DNA from: PALSA-555 sp963731625
GTDB lineage: Bacteria > Actinomycetota > Acidimicrobiia > IMCC26256 > PALSA-555
DNA: 64,000 nt
Direction: 5' to 3'
Assembly (NCBI GenBank): GCA_963731625.1
Contig: CAVSWH010000023.1
Coordinates: 1 to 64,000 of the forward strand
Part shown: positions 1 to 8,507 of the stretch, piece after piece
Layout: each line of letters opens with the position of its first letter
Numbering within the stretch: position 1 is the stretch's first letter
Position numbers and translations under genes: made by a program
Notes under the pieces: generated by a model
Database searches by the model: none
What the model saw: the letters and a program-made list of their open reading frames with translations, nothing else
Told to the model about the DNA's origin: nothing

Positions 1-1
1 C

Positions 2-28
2 GACTCTCGGTTCCATAGATCGCGAGTC
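2..28. repeat. 27-bp palindrome family, copy 1
   Basis: Left arm gactctcggt (one change), loop tccatag, right arm atcgcgagtc. It lies in the gap at the window start, downstream of the minus-strand gene that ends at 237. Confidence 0.8.
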
Positions 29-236
29 AGCCGACCTGGACCCAGCGACGGTTCGGCATCCGTAGCGATCGGCCGGCGGCGTTACCGGCCACCTCCCTAT
101 CTCAGACGCCGCAACCGCCGAAGCCGTCGGTACCGGCCCGTGCTTCGTGACCAGTCGCCACGTTCATTCGCCTCGGTTCGTCTTCCTCGACGTTCGAGGC
201 GGACGTGCCCATAGCGTTCACGAGAGGACAAGCCGG

Positions 237-527
237 TCAATCGTCGTGGTCACCGGTGTCGAGCAGTCCCGAGGCGGCCGCGAGCGCGACGGCCAACGCG
301 GCGGCCTTCTCGTACGTCGCGGCGAAGTAATGCTCGGCGACCGTCTCGCCGCCTGACAGCGGCGGCGGTCCAAGGGACCGGATCATGACCGTGGGATCGT
401 CGGATGGTCTGATCAGCACGGCCATGTCGTCGCCGCTGTTGTCGCGGCCCCAGAAGTCGCGCTCGGACGCAGGACGGCGACGTCGGCTCGGTCGTGCCGC
501 AGGCTTGCGACGGCGCGGTTCGCTCAT
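237..527 (-). CDS. Short SWIM-protein-like C-terminal region, partner of the SNF2 helicase
   Basis: A 96-aa protein whose start overlaps the helicase stop in an ATGA arrangement, so the two are translationally coupled. The N-terminus is Arg/Pro-rich. The core ERDFWGRD, then a hydrophobic stretch and LGPPPLSGG, then an Ala-rich helix, resembles the C-terminal part of the SWIM zinc-finger proteins that commonly follow actinobacterial SNF2 helicases. The Cys/His SWIM motif itself is absent. It may be a truncated or minimal partner. The family link is a pattern judgement rather than a search result. Confidence 0.55.
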   Translation of the reverse strand: MSEPRRRKPAARPSRRRRPASERDFWGRDNSGDDMAVLIRPSDDPTVMIRSLGPPPLSGGETVAEHYFAATYEKAAALAVALAAASGLLDTGDHDD

Positions 528-3500
528 GTGCTCGCTCCATCATCAGACACCAGCAGGTCCTCTGTGAGCACGGCGTCGGGACGAATGCCGAGCGCCACCC
601 GAAGCTGCTCGCTGTCGAGATCGGCCAGTGAACTCGACTTCGGCAAGATGAGGGCAGCGATCCGGCGCTTGCCCGCCACGACCTCCTCGACCCGCTCGTC
701 GACCGTGCCCGGGCAGATGAGCCGGTGACAGATCACCGTGCGGGTCTGGCCGATGCGCCACGCCCGGTCACGGGCCTGGTCCTCGACGGCAGGGTTCCAC
801 CAGCGATCGAAGAGAACCACATGGCTCGCGGCGGTCAGGTTCAATCCCGTGCCGCCCGCCTTCAACGACAGCACCAGGGCACCGGGGCCTTCGCCAGCCT
901 GGAAGTCCTCGATGAGACGGTCGCGCACTGTGCGGGACAACCCGCCGTGGTAGCACGCCACCGGCGTTCCGGTACGAGCCGTAAGGTGCTCGGCGAGACG
1001 CACCCCCCATTCGGCGAAGTGTGTGAACACCAAGACCCGTTCCTGGGCGGCGAAAACCGCCGCGACGATCTCGTCGAGGCGGGCGAGCTTGCCGGAGCGC
1101 CCGTCGAGCGGGCGATCGTCGTCTTGATACGCCGAGGGATGGTTGCAGATCTGCTTGAGAGCGGTGATCGCGGCCAGGATCTGGCCTTTGCGCGGCTCGT
1201 CGCCGTCGGGGAGATCGGTGCCGATGACCAACTTGTCGAGCACCGCTTGGTACATCCCGATCTGTTCGGGGGTCATCGCACAGTGATCGATCTCGTCGAT
1301 CTGTTCCGGTAGCTCCGCCGCGATCATCGGCTCGGCTTTCGTGCGCCGGAACACGAGGATCCCGTTGAGGGCCCGCAAGGCCTCCTCGGCGGCAGGCCCG
1401 GCGCTGCCCTCACGCGAGAGCTGGGCTATGAACTGCGGTCGGGGGCCGACGAGGCCCGGGTTGGTGAAGTCCAAGATGGCCCACAGGTCACCGAGGCCGT
1501 TTTCGATGGGGGTGCCCGTGAGGGCGATCCGGGTTCGCGCCGGGATCCGGCGCAGCTGTTGCGACGTGTCGTTCGTGGCGTTCCTAATCGCTTGGGCCTC
1601 ATCGAGGATGACCCGTGACCACGAGACGCCTGCGAGGGCATCGACGTCGCGTACAGCCGTTCCGTACGTCGTGATCACCACGTCGGCGTTGGCGACCTCG
1701 GCAGCGATCTCGTCGGCGGAGGCGCGGTTGGTGCCGTGGTGCACGACCACGTGCAGGCCCGGAGTGAACCGGGCGGCCTCCGCGGCCCAGTTCCCGACCA
1801 CGGCCGCAGGCGCGATTACCAACGCGGGGCTGGCACCGGCGTCGGCGAGCAGGTGCGCGAGCATCGTCGGCGTCTTGCCCAGACCCATGTCGAGGGCCAG
1901 ACAACCGCCGAGCTCGGCCGAGTCGAGGAACCCGAGCCAGGCCAGGGCCTCGGCCTGATAGTCGCGGAGATCGCCGACGAACCCCGCCGGTGGGCCAGGA
2001 GATTCGGCGGGCAGGTTGGCCGCGGACGTCAGCAGATCGGCGGCCCAGCCTCCACCGCCGACGGACGTCCTGCCCGGGAGGGGCGAGCCCTCGAGGCCAA
2101 GGGCGAGGCGGAGCATCTCGGCCCCCGACAGCTGAGTTGTGGCGGCCCGCTCCGCGAGCGCGACCGCGGCTGCGTTCAGATCGGCCTGGTCGATCGCGAC
2201 CCACCGGCCGCCGGAGCGAATCAGTGGCCGTGCCTCTGTTGCCAGTTGCGCGATGTCGGCGGCCGTGAGCTCCACATCGTCGAAGAGGGCCGACCATCGC
2301 ACGTTGGCCAGCTGCTTCGCACCGACGGCTGACGCCGACGGTTCGTCGGCGAATACCCGCAGCGCCGGCGTGGGCCGACGCGGTGAGAGCGCCGGCACCC
2401 GTACGTCGAACCCGGCGGCGGCGAGTCGTGGGCCGGTGTTCACCATCAGCTCCCACGCCTCGTCCTGACCGAGGATCACCTGGCCGTGCCGGTTGCCACC
2501 GGGACGCCGCAGTTCTGGCAACATCCGTTCGAGGCGCGCCATCTCGTTCCCCACGTCGGCCCGATCCGAACCGCCGTTCACGATCGCCTGCTCGATTGGG
2601 ATCAGGCCACCGTCGGGTTCGGGGGCGAGCACTGCGAGATTCCAGGCGTCGCCCTCGTCGGGAGGATCGAGTCGAACGATCAAGGGCGCGTGCGGTCGCG
2701 TCACGGACCGGGCCCATCCCTCTCCACGGGCTGATATCTCCGCGCCGAGACGCGCAGGTGCGTCGAAGGCACTGCCGTCGAGTCGGCCGAGGAACGCCTC
2801 GACGACGTCGGCCGCGGTACAGACGCGCGGTGGCGGGGCGGGGACTTCTACGCGACGAGCACCGTCTCGACAGATCGCGTCGACCATGCCAGTGAGCGCC
2901 GAGCGGATCAGGGCTCGCTCGCCAACGTCCGGGTCGAGTGCAAGCACGGCTCCCGGCATCGCGGCGGCTACCTCCGCGAGGCGGGTCGGATCGATGAGGG
3001 CCGGCGTCCAGCGCACGGAATAGGAGCGGTTGGAGTCACTCGCGCCTCCCGGGCCCCGCCGTCGTTGACGCAACAGCGGAACCATCGCGCCACGCGCAGT
3101 TAACTCCACCGCCCAGATCGCGATCCGCCCCAACCAGCGCACGCTGGGGCCGATGGCGTCGCCCGCCTGATTGGCCCCGGCGGCGACCAGCCATCCCAAC
3201 ACTTCGCCGACCGGAGCGGCGAGCGAATCGGCGCGCGGACTGCGTGGCAATGGCACCGCCGCGTGGCGGGTCCAAACCGATGCCGGCGCGCCCGCCGCGG
3301 TCAGCATGGTCATAACCAATTCATTGTCCACGGGGGCCGTGCGCGGGCCGGCGGCCCACGCCACCACCCGTCCGGGCTCCCAGGAAACCTGCAATCGGAT
3401 GGTGCCCGGTGCGACCCGTGACTCATCGCGGTTCTCGCGCCCACCGCGGTGGCGACGGTCGTCGGGCCCCGCTCCGTGGGCCGCGGTCAGCCGGGCCCAC

Positions 3501-3787
3501 GCCGCCGACATGCGCCGCCGCTCGGACGCCAGGTCGGCGACCACCTGGTCACGTTCCTCCCCAGGCAACAATCGAGCCGTAGCGAGGTGCTCTTCGGCCT
3601 CGCGCAGGAGGCGCTGCAACGAGGCATGCCACGCTGGCCAGTCGGCCTCGAGGACCGCGAGCTCCTCCGGCGTGGCCTCGCCGTCCACGTCCGCGCCGAC
3701 GTACAGATCGAACTGCGCCGGGCTGAGCACGCTCGACACGGACCGCGGATTCACCGGTCCACCACCCCGAAGGTCGACCCGGGGCAT
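524..3787 (-). CDS. SNF2-family DEAD/DEAH-like helicase
   Basis: DNA-dependent ATPase of the SNF2/RapA superfamily, about 1087 aa, cytoplasmic and probably acting on nucleoprotein. The N-terminal half is a bacterial SNF2-associated region. The helicase core follows: DYQAEAL (Q-like), Walker A MGLGKT near residue 637, DEAQ box near 727, TGTPIENG (motif III), then the C-terminal RecA lobe with VFTHF, SLKAGGTGLNLT and DRAWRIGQ (motif VI). The frame stays open to 3970, but the first 60 residues are Arg/Pro-rich low-complexity. The ATG at 3787 was therefore chosen, and a GTG 27 nt further in is also possible. It is coupled to a short SWIM-like gene. Confidence 0.93.
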   Translation of the reverse strand: MPRVDLRGGGPVNPRSVSSVLSPAQFDLYVGADVDGEATPEELAVLEADWPAWHASLQRLLREAEEHLATARLLPGEERDQVVADLASERRRMSAAWARLTAAHGAGPDDRRHRGGRENRDESRVAPGTIRLQVSWEPGRVVAWAAGPRTAPVDNELVMTMLTAAGAPASVWTRHAAVPLPRSPRADSLAAPVGEVLGWLVAAGANQAGDAIGPSVRWLGRIAIWAVELTARGAMVPLLRQRRRGPGGASDSNRSYSVRWTPALIDPTRLAEVAAAMPGAVLALDPDVGERALIRSALTGMVDAICRDGARRVEVPAPPPRVCTAADVVEAFLGRLDGSAFDAPARLGAEISARGEGWARSVTRPHAPLIVRLDPPDEGDAWNLAVLAPEPDGGLIPIEQAIVNGGSDRADVGNEMARLERMLPELRRPGGNRHGQVILGQDEAWELMVNTGPRLAAAGFDVRVPALSPRRPTPALRVFADEPSASAVGAKQLANVRWSALFDDVELTAADIAQLATEARPLIRSGGRWVAIDQADLNAAAVALAERAATTQLSGAEMLRLALGLEGSPLPGRTSVGGGGWAADLLTSAANLPAESPGPPAGFVGDLRDYQAEALAWLGFLDSAELGGCLALDMGLGKTPTMLAHLLADAGASPALVIAPAAVVGNWAAEAARFTPGLHVVVHHGTNRASADEIAAEVANADVVITTYGTAVRDVDALAGVSWSRVILDEAQAIRNATNDTSQQLRRIPARTRIALTGTPIENGLGDLWAILDFTNPGLVGPRPQFIAQLSREGSAGPAAEEALRALNGILVFRRTKAEPMIAAELPEQIDEIDHCAMTPEQIGMYQAVLDKLVIGTDLPDGDEPRKGQILAAITALKQICNHPSAYQDDDRPLDGRSGKLARLDEIVAAVFAAQERVLVFTHFAEWGVRLAEHLTARTGTPVACYHGGLSRTVRDRLIEDFQAGEGPGALVLSLKAGGTGLNLTAASHVVLFDRWWNPAVEDQARDRAWRIGQTRTVICHRLICPGTVDERVEEVVAGKRRIAALILPKSSSLADLDSEQLRVALGIRPDAVLTEDLLVSDDGAST

Positions 3788-4194
3788 CGGCCGCGGGGCT
3801 TGGCGTGACTCATCATCCGATCGTGCGTCTTCGCTCGGGGACGGCGGAGGACGCCGCGAGCATCCTCGAAGAAATGGCTTGCGGCGCCGTCTCGGGCACC
3901 GCCTGGACCGTGGCGCATCGCGACCCCGGACCACGGACCTCTCAACCTGGGCGGGAGGCGGCCGTTGCAAACCAGTCTAGACGAGTTGAGCGACTCACTC
4001 GGGACCGGCAAATCGAGTTGGACGGAATGGCCGTCGATCTCGATGGATCCGAAGGTGGTGAAGTGGCGGTGCTGACTCCACACGAATGGGAGCGTGGAAC
4101 GGACTAGGTATCAAAATTGACTGTGGTTCCCACCATCGCGAGTCAAGGCATCCTGGACGTACCGAGATTACCGTGAGTCGCGGAAGGAGGGCAG
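3788..4194. other. Intergenic gap upstream of helicase and ferredoxin
   Basis: Divergent gap holding the promoters of the helicase (minus) and ferredoxin (plus). It contains one palindrome copy at 4119-4144. No gene is supported; the open frames here are Arg-rich shadows. Confidence 0.5.
4119..4144. repeat. 27-bp palindrome family, copy 2
   Basis: Degenerate left arm gactgtggt and right arm atcgcgagtc. It lies about 50 bp upstream of the ferredoxin start. Confidence 0.65.
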
Positions 4195-4590
4195 ATGCCT
4201 GGTCTTGCGATCATCACTGAGGCATGTATCGATGTAAAAGATCGCGCGTGCGTGGACGTCTGTCCCGTGCAGTGCATCTACGAGTTCGACCTTGAGAAGG
4301 GAGTGCTGTTCTCCGAAGTCGAAGCGGGGAGTGGCGAGACCGAAAATACCCATCAGCCGAATCCGGCTGGGATCGCGACCTTCGAAGACAGCATCCTGTA
4401 TGTAAATACCGATGAGTGCACCTCGTGTACTGCTTGCTATCAGCCGGACGTATGTCCGGTCGGAGCGATCTACTCAGAAGAAAATGTCCCCGACGGAAGC
4501 TCGAAGGCGCATTACAACTCGAATGATCCGAACAAGGGTCACGATCACACTTTCTTCATCCAGCACAGCCGGGACGTCTTTGCCGACTAA
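4195..4590 (+). CDS. Ferredoxin with two iron-sulfur clusters
   Basis: Small soluble electron carrier of 131 aa. The N-terminal cluster motif is CVDVCPVQCIY (with an upstream Cys). The second motif is CTSCTACYQPDVCPVGAIY. The pattern is that of bacterial 4Fe-4S or mixed 3Fe/4Fe ferredoxins. A 36-residue acidic/Gln loop separates the motifs, and the tail is rich in Asn and His. A strong ribosome site (ggaagga) precedes the ATG by 7 nt. It stands alone with no redox partner adjacent. Likely partners elsewhere would be flavoprotein oxidoreductases. Confidence 0.92.
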   Translation: MPGLAIITEACIDVKDRACVDVCPVQCIYEFDLEKGVLFSEVEAGSGETENTHQPNPAGIATFEDSILYVNTDECTSCTACYQPDVCPVGAIYSEENVPDGSSKAHYNSNDPNKGHDHTFFIQHSRDVFAD

Positions 4591-4725
4591 TTTGAGACCT
4601 CCGGGTAACGGATTGCTTCGGCGGGCGAGGTTTCGGAAGCCGCGAGCAGTCGATGGCCGTTTCCACCTAGCCACAGGATTGGTTACGCCCGCCACGGGCT
4701 TGGACTGCCGTGCGTTGATCGCGGG

Positions 4726-4941
4726 CTAGCTGCCACCCTCGTACTTGAAGGACACCCGCACCTTCGCCCGATAACTCGCCACGGAACCGTTGTCGATGGT
4801 CATATCGAGTTCCACAACCTCGGCGATCCGCAATTCTCGCAACAATTCACCAGCCCGGCTGACCGCAGCCGCAGCCGCCTTCTCCCACGAGTCCGTGCTC
4901 GTACCGACCAGTTCAATGACCTTGTACACGCTCTCGGGCAT
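4726..4941 (-). CDS. Dodecin (flavin-storage protein)
   Basis: A 71-aa protein matching the dodecin fold: MPESVYKVIELVGTS, then a long Ala-rich helix (SWEKAAAAAVSRAGELL), then LRIAEVVELDMTIDNG and a final beta strand. Dodecins form dodecamers that bind flavin or CoA in the cytoplasm. The frame extends upstream to 5163, but the Met at 4941 has a good ribosome site (aggagagagggt) and matches the family's usual length. Flavin-using enzymes are abundant in this window, which suits a flavin buffer. Confidence 0.92.
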   Translation of the reverse strand: MPESVYKVIELVGTSTDSWEKAAAAAVSRAGELLRELRIAEVVELDMTIDNGSVASYRAKVRVSFKYEGGS

Positions 4942-5139
4942 ACCCTCTCTCCTCTCAACGACTGCAGGCGTGCATTTAGTGATCACCAAAATCCCTGGCC
5001 CAGTCAACACCTCGGTGCACAGAACAGCCAGCGAGTCGTGGGTGGGGTCGCGGTGAGCCGTCGGGCCGCAATCGCAGATCGCCCAGCCCGCGGTGAACGC
5101 CGAGGGGTCCCGGCTTCCCTCTCTGACGCGCCAGACTGC

Positions 5140-5427
5140 GTGGTCTTGGACTTCGCTACACACTCAGATCTGACCGGCCGCGTCCGTGGTCTCATCATCC
5201 TTTTGGACGAGCGGCTGAGCCCGGACCAAGCCCGCTCTGTTGACGAACTAATCGATGCCTCTGAGTTCGGCGTCGCTCTCGAGACGCTCGCCGACTGGCT
5301 AGCTGAGAAGGAGACGCCGATCCCCGACCACGTCCGTCGCGACTTCGAGCGGATCTCGGTACAACTAGGGAACGTGGAGCGTGTGATGCGGCCACTCGAC
5401 GCCTGCCCGGCCGAGAGCGATGGGTAG
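5140..5427 (+). CDS. MafI-family-like immunity protein
   Basis: About 95 aa. Predicted all-helical with LIILLDERLSPDQ, then ELIDASEFGVALETLADWL, then PIPDHVRRDFERISVQLG. This order of short acidic helices with a central Glu-Phe-Gly-x-Ala-Leu-Glu motif resembles MafI-type immunity proteins. No polymorphic toxin gene lies next to it, so if the assignment holds it is an orphan. The start is uncertain: GTG codons at 5038 and 5053 are also in frame. The GTG at 5140 was chosen because residues before it look non-coding. Confidence 0.55.
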   Translation: MVLDFATHSDLTGRVRGLIILLDERLSPDQARSVDELIDASEFGVALETLADWLAEKETPIPDHVRRDFERISVQLGNVERVMRPLDACPAESDG

Positions 5428-5523
5428 GGCTAGCCCCCACTGAGAAATGCCGTGTTTGAGGGCCCTCAGTTCCTTTCCCGGCACGACACACCAGGCGTCG
5501 CGTGCGTTCAGTCGCGGCGCGCT

Positions 5524-5550
5524 GACTCGCGGTTCACACGACCGCGAGTC
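5524..5550. repeat. 27-bp palindrome family, copy 3 (perfect arms)
   Basis: Perfect 10-bp arms with a 7-nt loop (tcacacg), between two plus-strand genes. Confidence 0.92.
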
Positions 5551-5714
5551 GCAGGGCAGGCAGGGACCCGGTCGACCCCCGGGAAGAGTTGTCGGGCAGG
5601 CCCAGAGGAGCCATTGTCATGTCCGGTCTTCTCGCAGAGGTATCGGCAGCTGGCAAGGCCGCATACATGGACCGGAATAGGACAAGAGAGGCAGCCCCGG
5701 GAGGAGAGAGCACG

Positions 5715-6005
5715 ATGCCATGTGACTTTCACGCCGACCATGCGCACGTTCACGGCCCCGACTGTGGCCATGCTTCCGTGAGGCATGGTGACCACGTCGA
5801 CTATTTCCACGAGGGTCACGTTCATCGCGAGCACGACGACCACTGGGATGAATGTGCGCCGTCACATGTGACACACGGAGAACACGGAGGCCACGAGCAC
5901 GGACCGGATTGCGGACACGAAGCGATCTCCCACGGCGACCACGTCGACTACGTCCATGACGGGCACCGTCATGCGGCCCATGAGGGGCATTGGGACGAGC
6001 ACTGA
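5715..6005 (+). CDS. His-rich metal-binding protein with a duplicated HGDHVDY unit
   Basis: A 96-aa protein with an exceptional His/Asp content. It is an internal duplication: HGPDCGH, four residues, HGDHVDY, then xHxGHxHxxHxxHWDE occurs twice (about residues 13-44 and 60-96). This pattern suggests co-ordination of zinc, nickel or copper. Isolated HGDHVDYxHxGHxH proteins are known in bacteria, usually as uncharacterised metal-binding proteins. There is no signal peptide, so it is probably cytoplasmic. The ATG at 5715 has a strong site (ggaggagag). No metal transporter or regulator is adjacent. Confidence 0.85.
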   Translation: MPCDFHADHAHVHGPDCGHASVRHGDHVDYFHEGHVHREHDDHWDECAPSHVTHGEHGGHEHGPDCGHEAISHGDHVDYVHDGHRHAAHEGHWDEH

Positions 6006-6115
6006 ATATCTGGCGCCATTGGGCTATGAGTGTTCCGGATCGTGTCGTCCGTTCGGACGTGATGCAGGAAGCGGAAAAGGCGGTCGTATCGCGTCGAGGT
6101 TGCCTGTGGGGAGGC

Positions 6116-6141
6116 GACTCGCGGTTCCGTAACCGCGAGTC
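6116..6141. repeat. 27-bp palindrome family, copy 4 (perfect arms)
   Basis: Perfect arms with a 6-nt loop (tccgta). It lies in the 323-bp gap between two plus-strand genes, which otherwise shows no gene. Confidence 0.9.
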
Positions 6142-6328
6142 AATCGACGAGCGACTCATCGGCTGGGCACTGCTCTGTCGCGCTCTCGGCCTCCCTTGGT
6201 CGACCGTCTGGTTCGTCAGGCCCACCAACGGCCGCCAGTGAGGAGGCACGGTCTGCACGCGCGACCGGCTGAGCCGATCGGCGCTGTCGCATTAGACCGA
6301 TTACCGCGTCCCTGCACAAGATAGAGCG

Positions 6329-6742
6329 ATGGTCGCCGACGCCCTACGAGAACTCCCAGAAGGCGAATGCCTTCGACTGCTGCGACTCGGAAGCCTCGGC
6401 CGCGTCGGTCTGACCGTCGAGACACGTCCCCAGATCTTTCCCGTCAATTACGGCCTGTTGGACGACGAGGTCGTATTCCGCACCGCGCCCGGCACCAAGT
6501 TGCTCGCCGCCATCCTCGAGCGTCCGGTGGCCTTCGAAGCCGATTGGGCCGCGACTGATACACGAGCCGGTTGGAGTGTGCTCATCGTGGGGCACGCCAC
6601 GCGACTCGTGTACGCACCGCTGCTTGAGCGAGCGCACCAGCTAGAGCTCCAGCCCTGGGCCCCAGGTGATCACGACTACTACATCAAGATCACGACCGAC
6701 CGCATGACCGGTCGGTCCTTTGGGCATGTCGCTCTCGACTGA
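6329..6742 (+). CDS. Pyridoxamine 5'-phosphate oxidase-fold flavin-binding protein
   Basis: 137 aa, split-barrel PNPOx-like fold. Supporting segments are LRLGSLGRVGLTVETRPQIFPVNYGLLDDEVVFRT at the N-terminus, PGTKLLAAI, VAFEADW, and GWSVLIVGHATRLV. These match the small Actinobacterial proteins that bind FMN, F420 or haem. The substrate cannot be read from the sequence. It ends about 180 bp before a convergent small gene, with a palindrome copy between them. Confidence 0.88.
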   Translation: MVADALRELPEGECLRLLRLGSLGRVGLTVETRPQIFPVNYGLLDDEVVFRTAPGTKLLAAILERPVAFEADWAATDTRAGWSVLIVGHATRLVYAPLLERAHQLELQPWAPGDHDYYIKITTDRMTGRSFGHVALD

Positions 6743-6896
6743 CCAACTTTCAGTAGCGGCGGCGTCAGTGCGCCTGCCTAACGTTCCATCTCCCCCGCAC
6801 ACACAAGGGCAGGTCCAAAGGCACTCGTTCGGCCGATGCCAAGGACTCCTTGGCGCGGGTCGCCGCGAGCATCTCACTCTTGGACGGGATGCTCTC

Positions 6897-6923
6897 GACT
6901 CGCGGTTCCATGGACCGCGGGTC
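6897..6923. repeat. 27-bp palindrome family, copy 5
   Basis: Near-perfect arms (one change in the right arm). It sits in a convergent gap and begins 3 bp beyond the stop codon of the minus-strand gene ending at 6927, a terminator-like position. Confidence 0.88.
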
Positions 6924-6926
6924 TGC

Positions 6927-7115
6927 CTACCGTTTTGGCCGCTTCAGCAGCACAGCAACACTCTCGTTTGCGAGGAGAGTCATTCCGACTGCCTCCCAGC
7001 CTTCTTGGCCGACCTCTTCGAGGGCCCGTAGGGCTGGTGAGCCGCTTGGCAATTGGGTGGGCGCTTCGAAAGGGGGAAGAGAGATAATCAAATACTCCCA
7101 CGTGGTCATGGCCAT
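6927..7115 (-). CDS. Small DUF4177-like protein
   Basis: About 62 aa starting MAMTTWEYLIISLP and continuing to LEEVGQEGWEAVGMTLLANESVAVLLKRPKR. The WEY strand, the LNxLGxEGWE-type helix and the final basic beta strand match the small DUF4177-type fold. The function is unknown. An alternative Met lies two codons downstream. Confidence 0.72.
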   Translation of the reverse strand: MAMTTWEYLIISLPPFEAPTQLPSGSPALRALEEVGQEGWEAVGMTLLANESVAVLLKRPKR

Positions 7116-7201
7116 AGTTTGACCGATGCTCGCGCTTTGATCGCGAGGCCCGGTCCGCCTCCGCTCGGCTGGTTCGGAAGCTCCCAGCTCAGCGGTCAAT
7201 G

Positions 7202-7228
7202 CGCTCTCGGTTTGCTAGACCGCGAGTC
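7202..7228. repeat. 27-bp palindrome family, copy 6
   Basis: Degenerate left arm, intact right arm accgcgagtc, loop ttgctag. It is followed 55 bp on by copy 7. Confidence 0.75.
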
Positions 7229-7256
7229 ACGCGGTCACTAGTCCCGGCCGTAAGCC

Positions 7257-7283
7257 GACTCGCGGTTCAGACGATCGCGAGTC
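7257..7283. repeat. 27-bp palindrome family, copy 7
   Basis: Intact left arm. The right arm is atcgcgagtc, leaving one G-T (wobble in RNA) pair. It lies 45 bp beyond the stop of the tandem-HTH gene. Confidence 0.88.
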
Positions 7284-7327
7284 AGACTCCGCAGCGAGAC
7301 CGACGCGTCGCGATCGGCGAACCTGCG

Positions 7328-7642
7328 TCAGCGAGCGAGCTTGTAGCGAGCCAAATTCTCGACTTGCTCGACGAACTGGGGACTGCGATGGAACCGTGGA
7401 GCGATGTCGGCGTGGCTGGCGCCCTGCTCACGCCAGCGGAGGATGCGCCGTTCCACCGGACGCAGCCGCGACGACGACTGAACGCTTTGAGTACGGCCGG
7501 AGATCTGGCTCATCTCGATCACGCGGTGAATGAATCCTGGGCTTCGACGGAAGCGCCGCGCAATGTCACCGACCGGTACTTCCTGTTGCACGAGGCGCTG
7601 GATTCGGCGTTCGACTGGGCGGAGGTCCTCGATGTCAACCAC
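7328..7642 (-). CDS. Tandem helix-turn-helix DNA-binding protein
   Basis: 104 aa formed by two copies of one HTH unit: LRPVERRIQRLVQQEVPVGD then IARRFRRSPGFIHRVIE (about 7-44), and LRPVERRILRWREQGASHAD then IAPRFHRSPQFVEQVEN (about 60-98). Each copy reads as a sigma region 4/LuxR-like HTH. Two HTHs in one chain could contact two half-sites of a palindrome without dimerising. Palindrome copies 6 and 7 lie immediately downstream. No partner gene is evident. Confidence 0.75.
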   Translation of the reverse strand: MVDIEDLRPVERRIQRLVQQEVPVGDIARRFRRSPGFIHRVIEMSQISGRTQSVQSSSRLRPVERRILRWREQGASHADIAPRFHRSPQFVEQVENLARYKLAR

Positions 7643-7740
7643 GCTCTACACCCCGCATCTGTGCAAAAGCGTAGTCCACTTCGGCCTCAACGACCCGATG
7701 TGCGCATCGAGATCAACCGGCTGGAGCGACCGGTTCATCG

Positions 7741-7941
7741 TTATCCCCCGGTCACGGTCCGCCTGTACAGCCCGTGGACGCTGTAGACGTCGACACGTCC
7801 GTTGTTAAGGGTGATGGCGAGCTCATCGCCTTCAACCTCGACACTCGTTGGCGTCGCGCCAGGTCGAATCGTTCTCCGATACATCCCGCTGGACGCGTCG
7901 TAAAGGTCGACCTGGTCGTTCTCGATCCTGGTCTCGATCAT
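7741..7941 (-). CDS. Small duplicated beta-strand protein
   Basis: 66 aa. It contains two related segments, DQVDLYDASSGMYRRTIRPG and GRVDVYSVHGLYRRTVTGG, which look like beta-propeller blade strands. This is too short for a propeller, so it is either a micro-protein that oligomerises or a fragment. The function is unknown. It lies 98 bp upstream of the tandem-HTH gene on the same strand. Confidence 0.6.
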   Translation of the reverse strand: MIETRIENDQVDLYDASSGMYRRTIRPGATPTSVEVEGDELAITLNNGRVDVYSVHGLYRRTVTGG

Positions 7942-8276
7942 TGGTGGAACCCCTCTTATGCCTTGGTGCCCGCGGGCGTGTACATGGGACTCACGACGCT
8001 CCAGTTCCGGATGCCCTCGTAGCCAATCCGAGAAAGCGTCTCCGTCGAGCGATTGCCCGGTGGACGCGGAGCCCTACTGGGGATCCACTTGGCGGGGGCC
8101 AAAGGCCGGCTCAGTTGCTACCCAAGGGTGGGCTTGATCAACCACCGTCCAACGAGCACCGTACACCTGTTCGGTCCACAGATCCAGGCCACCTGCTCTC
8201 TCGTTCGTGCGCAGACGTTCCGCAACGAGTTGCGCGTTCGCGCCGGGTACGTCCCGATCGCCGAACGAGACGCGTT

Positions 8277-8303
8277 GACTCGCGGTTCTATAGACCGCGA
8301 GTC
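8277..8303. repeat. 27-bp palindrome family, copy 8 (perfect arms)
   Basis: Perfect arms with loop tctatag, 47 bp before copy 9. Confidence 0.92.
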
Positions 8304-8323
8304 ACGCGGTTCAACTGGAAGCC

Positions 8324-8350
8324 GACTCGCGGTTCCCACCAGCGCGAGTC
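8324..8350. repeat. 27-bp palindrome family, copy 9
   Basis: Intact left arm and a right arm agcgcgagtc with one mismatch. The following gctcaggca is shared with the copy at 30507. Confidence 0.87.
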
Positions 8351-8507
8351 GCTCAGGCAGTCAGCGCCGGGCTCTGCCGAACCGGTTTTGGAGTTCGAAG
8401 GTTCAAGTCCAATTCCGCCCGCATTCGCACGCCACGCGGGCGTCTCACCGATACGGTCGGGAAATGTGGACGCAACGGAGATGATCCGACGGCACTGCCG
8501 CCTGACG

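Larger units (their letters stand above)
7942..8507. other. Gene-free gap with two palindromes
   Basis: About 565 bp without a supportable gene. It holds palindrome copies 8 and 9. Around 8396-8423 there is a stretch resembling the 3' end of a tRNA (T-loop ttcaagt followed by cgcccgca), but its T-stem does not pair and no 5' half exists. Confidence 0.5.

Noticed and set aside
3788..3970. N-terminal extension of the SNF2 helicase
   Set aside because: The extra 61 residues are Arg/Pro-rich and resemble shadow-frame translation; the start at 3787 gives the first structured sequence.
8385..8425. Possible tRNA 3' end (T-loop-like ttcaagt followed by cgcccgca)
   Set aside because: The T-stem is interrupted by two extra bases, no acceptor 5' half or D/anticodon arms were found upstream. 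At best a remnant.
8053..8484. Plus-strand open frame across two palindromes
   Set aside because: Its translation includes the repeat arms (TRGSIDRES) and no domain or start signal; treated as non-coding.
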